A stretch of DNA of 64,000 nt from assembly GCF_008477545.1 (NCBI RefSeq), contig NZ_VORA01000001.1:1054001-1118000 (forward strand), given 5' to 3'. A program made the translations under genes and the position numbers. The notes beneath the pieces were generated by a model. That model saw only the letters and a program-made list of their open reading frames with translations. It ran no database searches and was not told the origin of the DNA. Shown in pieces: positions 62,157 to 64,000 of this stretch (the first letter of the stretch is position 1; every line of letters starts with the position of its first letter). The DNA comes from Roseibium aestuarii. Its GTDB lineage: Bacteria > Pseudomonadota > Alphaproteobacteria > Rhizobiales > Stappiaceae.

Positions 62157-64000
62157 ATGCTGAGGAAAAAGTCGAGCCGCATGGCCCGTCCGACCCAGGG
62201 CCGCCTTGCTGCGGTGCTGTCGGGCGCCACCATGGCCACCATGGACCGGCGTACGTTCCTGCGTCGCTCCGGTCTGGCTGCCGGTGGTGTTGCCGCCGTG
62301 ACGGCCCTGTCGGGTGGCGCCATGGTGAAGAAGGCCGAGGCTGCAGGCGCAGCCGGTGCCGGCAAGGTGGAAATCAAGAAGTCCGTCTGCACCCACTGCT
62401 CGGTCGGTTGTACCGTTCTGGCGGAAGTGCAGGACGGCGTCTGGGTGGGCCAGGAGCCGGGCTTCGACAGCCCGTTCAACTTGGGTTCCCATTGCGCCAA
62501 GGGCGCGTCCGTGCGCGAGCATGCCCATGGCGAGCGTCGCCTCAAGTACCCGATGAAGCTCGTCGGCGGAAAGTGGGAGCGCATCTCCTGGGACACCGCC
62601 ATCGATGAGCTCGGCGACAAGATGATGCAGGTCCGCGACGAATTCGGTCCGGACTCCGTCTACTGGCTCGGCTCCGCCAAGCACTCCAACGAACAGGCCT
62701 ATCTGCTGCGCAAGTTCGCTGCCTTCTTCGGCACGAACAACATCGACCACCAGGCCCGTATCTGTCACTCCACCACGGTCGCAGGTGTTGCCAACACCTG
62801 GGGCTATGGCGCGATGACCAACTCCTACAACGACATCCATAACTCCAAGGCGATCTTCCTGATCGGCGGCAATCCGGCCGAGGCCCATCCGGTCTCCCTG
62901 ATGCACCTGCTCAAGGCCAAGGAAGAAAACAATGCCCCGCTGATCGTCTGCGATCCGCGCTTCACGCGCACCGCGGCGCATGCCACCGAATATGTCCGCT
63001 TCCGTCCGGGCACGGACGTTGCCCTCGTCTGGGGCATTCTGTGGCACATCTTCGAGAACGGCTGGGAAGACAAGGAATTCATCCGCCAGCGTGTCTGGGG
63101 CATGGATCAGATCCGCGGCGAAGTGGCCAAGTGGACGCCGGAAGAGGTCGAGAACGTCACCGGCGTTCCGGGCTCCCAGCTCAAGCGCGTGGCTCGCACC
63201 CTGGTCAACAACCGTCCGGGCACCGTGATCTGGTGCATGGGCGGCACCCAGCACACCAACGGCAACAACAACACCCGCGCCTACTGCATCCTGCAGCTGG
63301 CCCTTGGCAACATGGGCAAGGCCGGTGGCGGCACCAACATCTTCCGCGGCCATGACAACGTTCAGGGCGCGACCGATCTGGGCGTGCTGGCCGACACCCT
63401 GCCGGGCTACTACGGCCTGACCGACGGCTCCTGGGCTCACTGGGCCCGCGTCTGGGACGTGGACGTCAAGTCGATCCGCGAGCGCTTCTCGGTCATGAAG
63501 GGCAAGGACGGCAAGGACGTGCCGATGATCAACGAGTCGGGCATTCCGGTGTCCCGATGGATCGACGGCGTTCTGGAAGACGAAGACAAGCTGCAGCAGC
63601 CGCACAACACCAAGGTCATGGTGTTCTGGGGTCATGCCCCGAACTCCCAGACCCGTCTGCCGGACATGAAGGTGGCGATGGAGAAGCTCGATACCCTGGT
63701 GGTCATCGATCCCTATCCGACCGTCTCCGCAGTGCTCTCCGACCGCAAGGACGGCGTCTACCTGCTCCCGGCCTCGACCCAGTTCGAGACCTACGGCTCG
63801 GTGACGGCGTCCAACCGCTCCCTGCAGTGGCGCGAGAAGGTGGTCGAGCCGCTCTTCGAGAGCCTGCCGGACCACACGATCATGTACAAGTTCGCCAAGA
63901 AGTTCGGCTTCGACGGCGACATGTTCAAGCACATCCAGGTCAATGGCGAAGAGCCGCTGATCGAGGACATCACCCGCGAGTTCAACCGCGGCATGTGGAC
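62157..64000 (+). CDS. fdhA: Formate dehydrogenase catalytic subunit, Cys type (3' end beyond window)
   Basis: The first 614 codons of a molybdopterin oxidoreductase oxidising formate to CO2. Twin-arginine signal ATMDRRTFLRRSGLAAG (about 26-42), then 4Fe-4S ligands Cys78, Cys81, Cys85, Cys113. The active-site segment DHQARICHSTTVAG has Cys203 (TGT at 62763-62765) and His204 where E. coli FdnG has selenocysteine-His, so it is the Cys form. AQGATDLGVLADT-type cofactor segments and the FRGHDNVQG region follow. GAGGGAG precedes the ATG. No stop occurs before the window end; electron-transfer subunits should follow. Confidence 0.93.
   Translation, partial: MLRKKSSRMARPTQGRLAAVLSGATMATMDRRTFLRRSGLAAGGVAAVTALSGGAMVKKAEAAGAAGAGKVEIKKSVCTHCSVGCTVLAEVQDGVWVGQEPGFDSPFNLGSHCAKGASVREHAHGERRLKYPMKLVGGKWERISWDTAIDELGDKMMQVRDEFGPDSVYWLGSAKHSNEQAYLLRKFAAFFGTNNIDHQARICHSTTVAGVANTWGYGAMTNSYNDIHNSKAIFLIGGNPAEAHPVSLMHLLKAKEENNAPLIVCDPRFTRTAAHATEYVRFRPGTDVALVWGILWHIFENGWEDKEFIRQRVWGMDQIRGEVAKWTPEEVENVTGVPGSQLKRVARTLVNNRPGTVIWCMGGTQHTNGNNNTRAYCILQLALGNMGKAGGGTNIFRGHDNVQGATDLGVLADTLPGYYGLTDGSWAHWARVWDVDVKSIRERFSVMKGKDGKDVPMINESGIPVSRWIDGVLEDEDKLQQPHNTKVMVFWGHAPNSQTRLPDMKVAMEKLDTLVVIDPYPTVSAVLSDRKDGVYLLPASTQFETYGSVTASNRSLQWREKVVEPLFESLPDHTIMYKFAKKFGFDGDMFKHIQVNGEEPLIEDITREFNRGMW

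Overview
This 64 kb window is GC-rich, densely coding chromosomal DNA from an alphaproteobacterium. The gene families present (TIGR02281-type aspartic protease, DUF1289, CydX, Cys-type periplasmic formate dehydrogenase, many LysR/GntR/Lrp regulators, Tat-exported solute-binding proteins, REP-like palindromes) fit the Hyphomicrobiales/Rhodobacterales, perhaps a Stappiaceae-like marine or soil heterotroph. The family-level placement is an inference. I found no rRNA, tRNA, CRISPR array, phage or insertion sequence.

Layout. 0-7 kb: a truncated secreted-protein gene, soluble transhydrogenase SthA, an orphan 81-aa protein, an exported FKBP isomerase, a GT2 glycosyltransferase, a fructokinase-like ROK protein that has lost its zinc site, and an unknown membrane protein. 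6-9 kb: a LysR gene divergent from mmsA, then an AT-rich gap that may encode a minus-strand small RNA. 9.5-16.2 kb: complete cytochrome bd operon cydDC-cydAB-cydX. 16.6-18.7 kb: TonB-dependent receptor of the haem type. 19-25 kb: GntR regulator with a recognisable operator, a four-gene PotABCD-like ABC importer and an Asp/Glu/hydantoin racemase. 25-27 kb: a Cache-type chemoreceptor preceded by overlapping palindromes. 26.8-30.8 kb: LysR gene, perfect 19-bp palindrome and a D-amino-acid operon dgcN-dgcA-dat. 31-39 kb: two EamA exporters, Lrp regulator, YkgJ-type cysteine-cluster protein, dusA, TauE/SafE exporter, aspartic protease/DUF1289 pair and a lipoprotein hydrolase. 39-41 kb: divergent cobalamin genes cobS and cobT. 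41-48 kb: histidine kinase, uracil-DNA-glycosylase-family protein, Lrp and LysR regulators, a hydroxyisobutyrate-dehydrogenase-family enzyme and a PLP trans-sulfuration-family enzyme, with two blocks of palindromic repeats. 48.5-51 kb: an amino-acid ABC importer without an ATPase gene. 51-55 kb: molybdenum cofactor/FDH maturation operon fdhD-mobA-mobB-moeA. 55-59 kb: BenE permease, acetyltransferase, exported CpdB nucleotidase. 59-64 kb: Mrp/ApbC Fe-S carrier and the start of a formate dehydrogenase operon (TorD-like chaperone, short Tat protein, catalytic subunit running off the end).

Two themes stand out. First, D-amino-acid and amide nitrogen scavenging: DgcN/DgcA/D-aminotransferase, the hydantoin-type racemase with its own importer, and the amino-acid importer beside a PLP enzyme. 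Second, formate oxidation and low-oxygen respiration: FDH, FdhD, MoeA/MobAB and Mrp at one end, and cytochrome bd with its CydDC exporter at the other.
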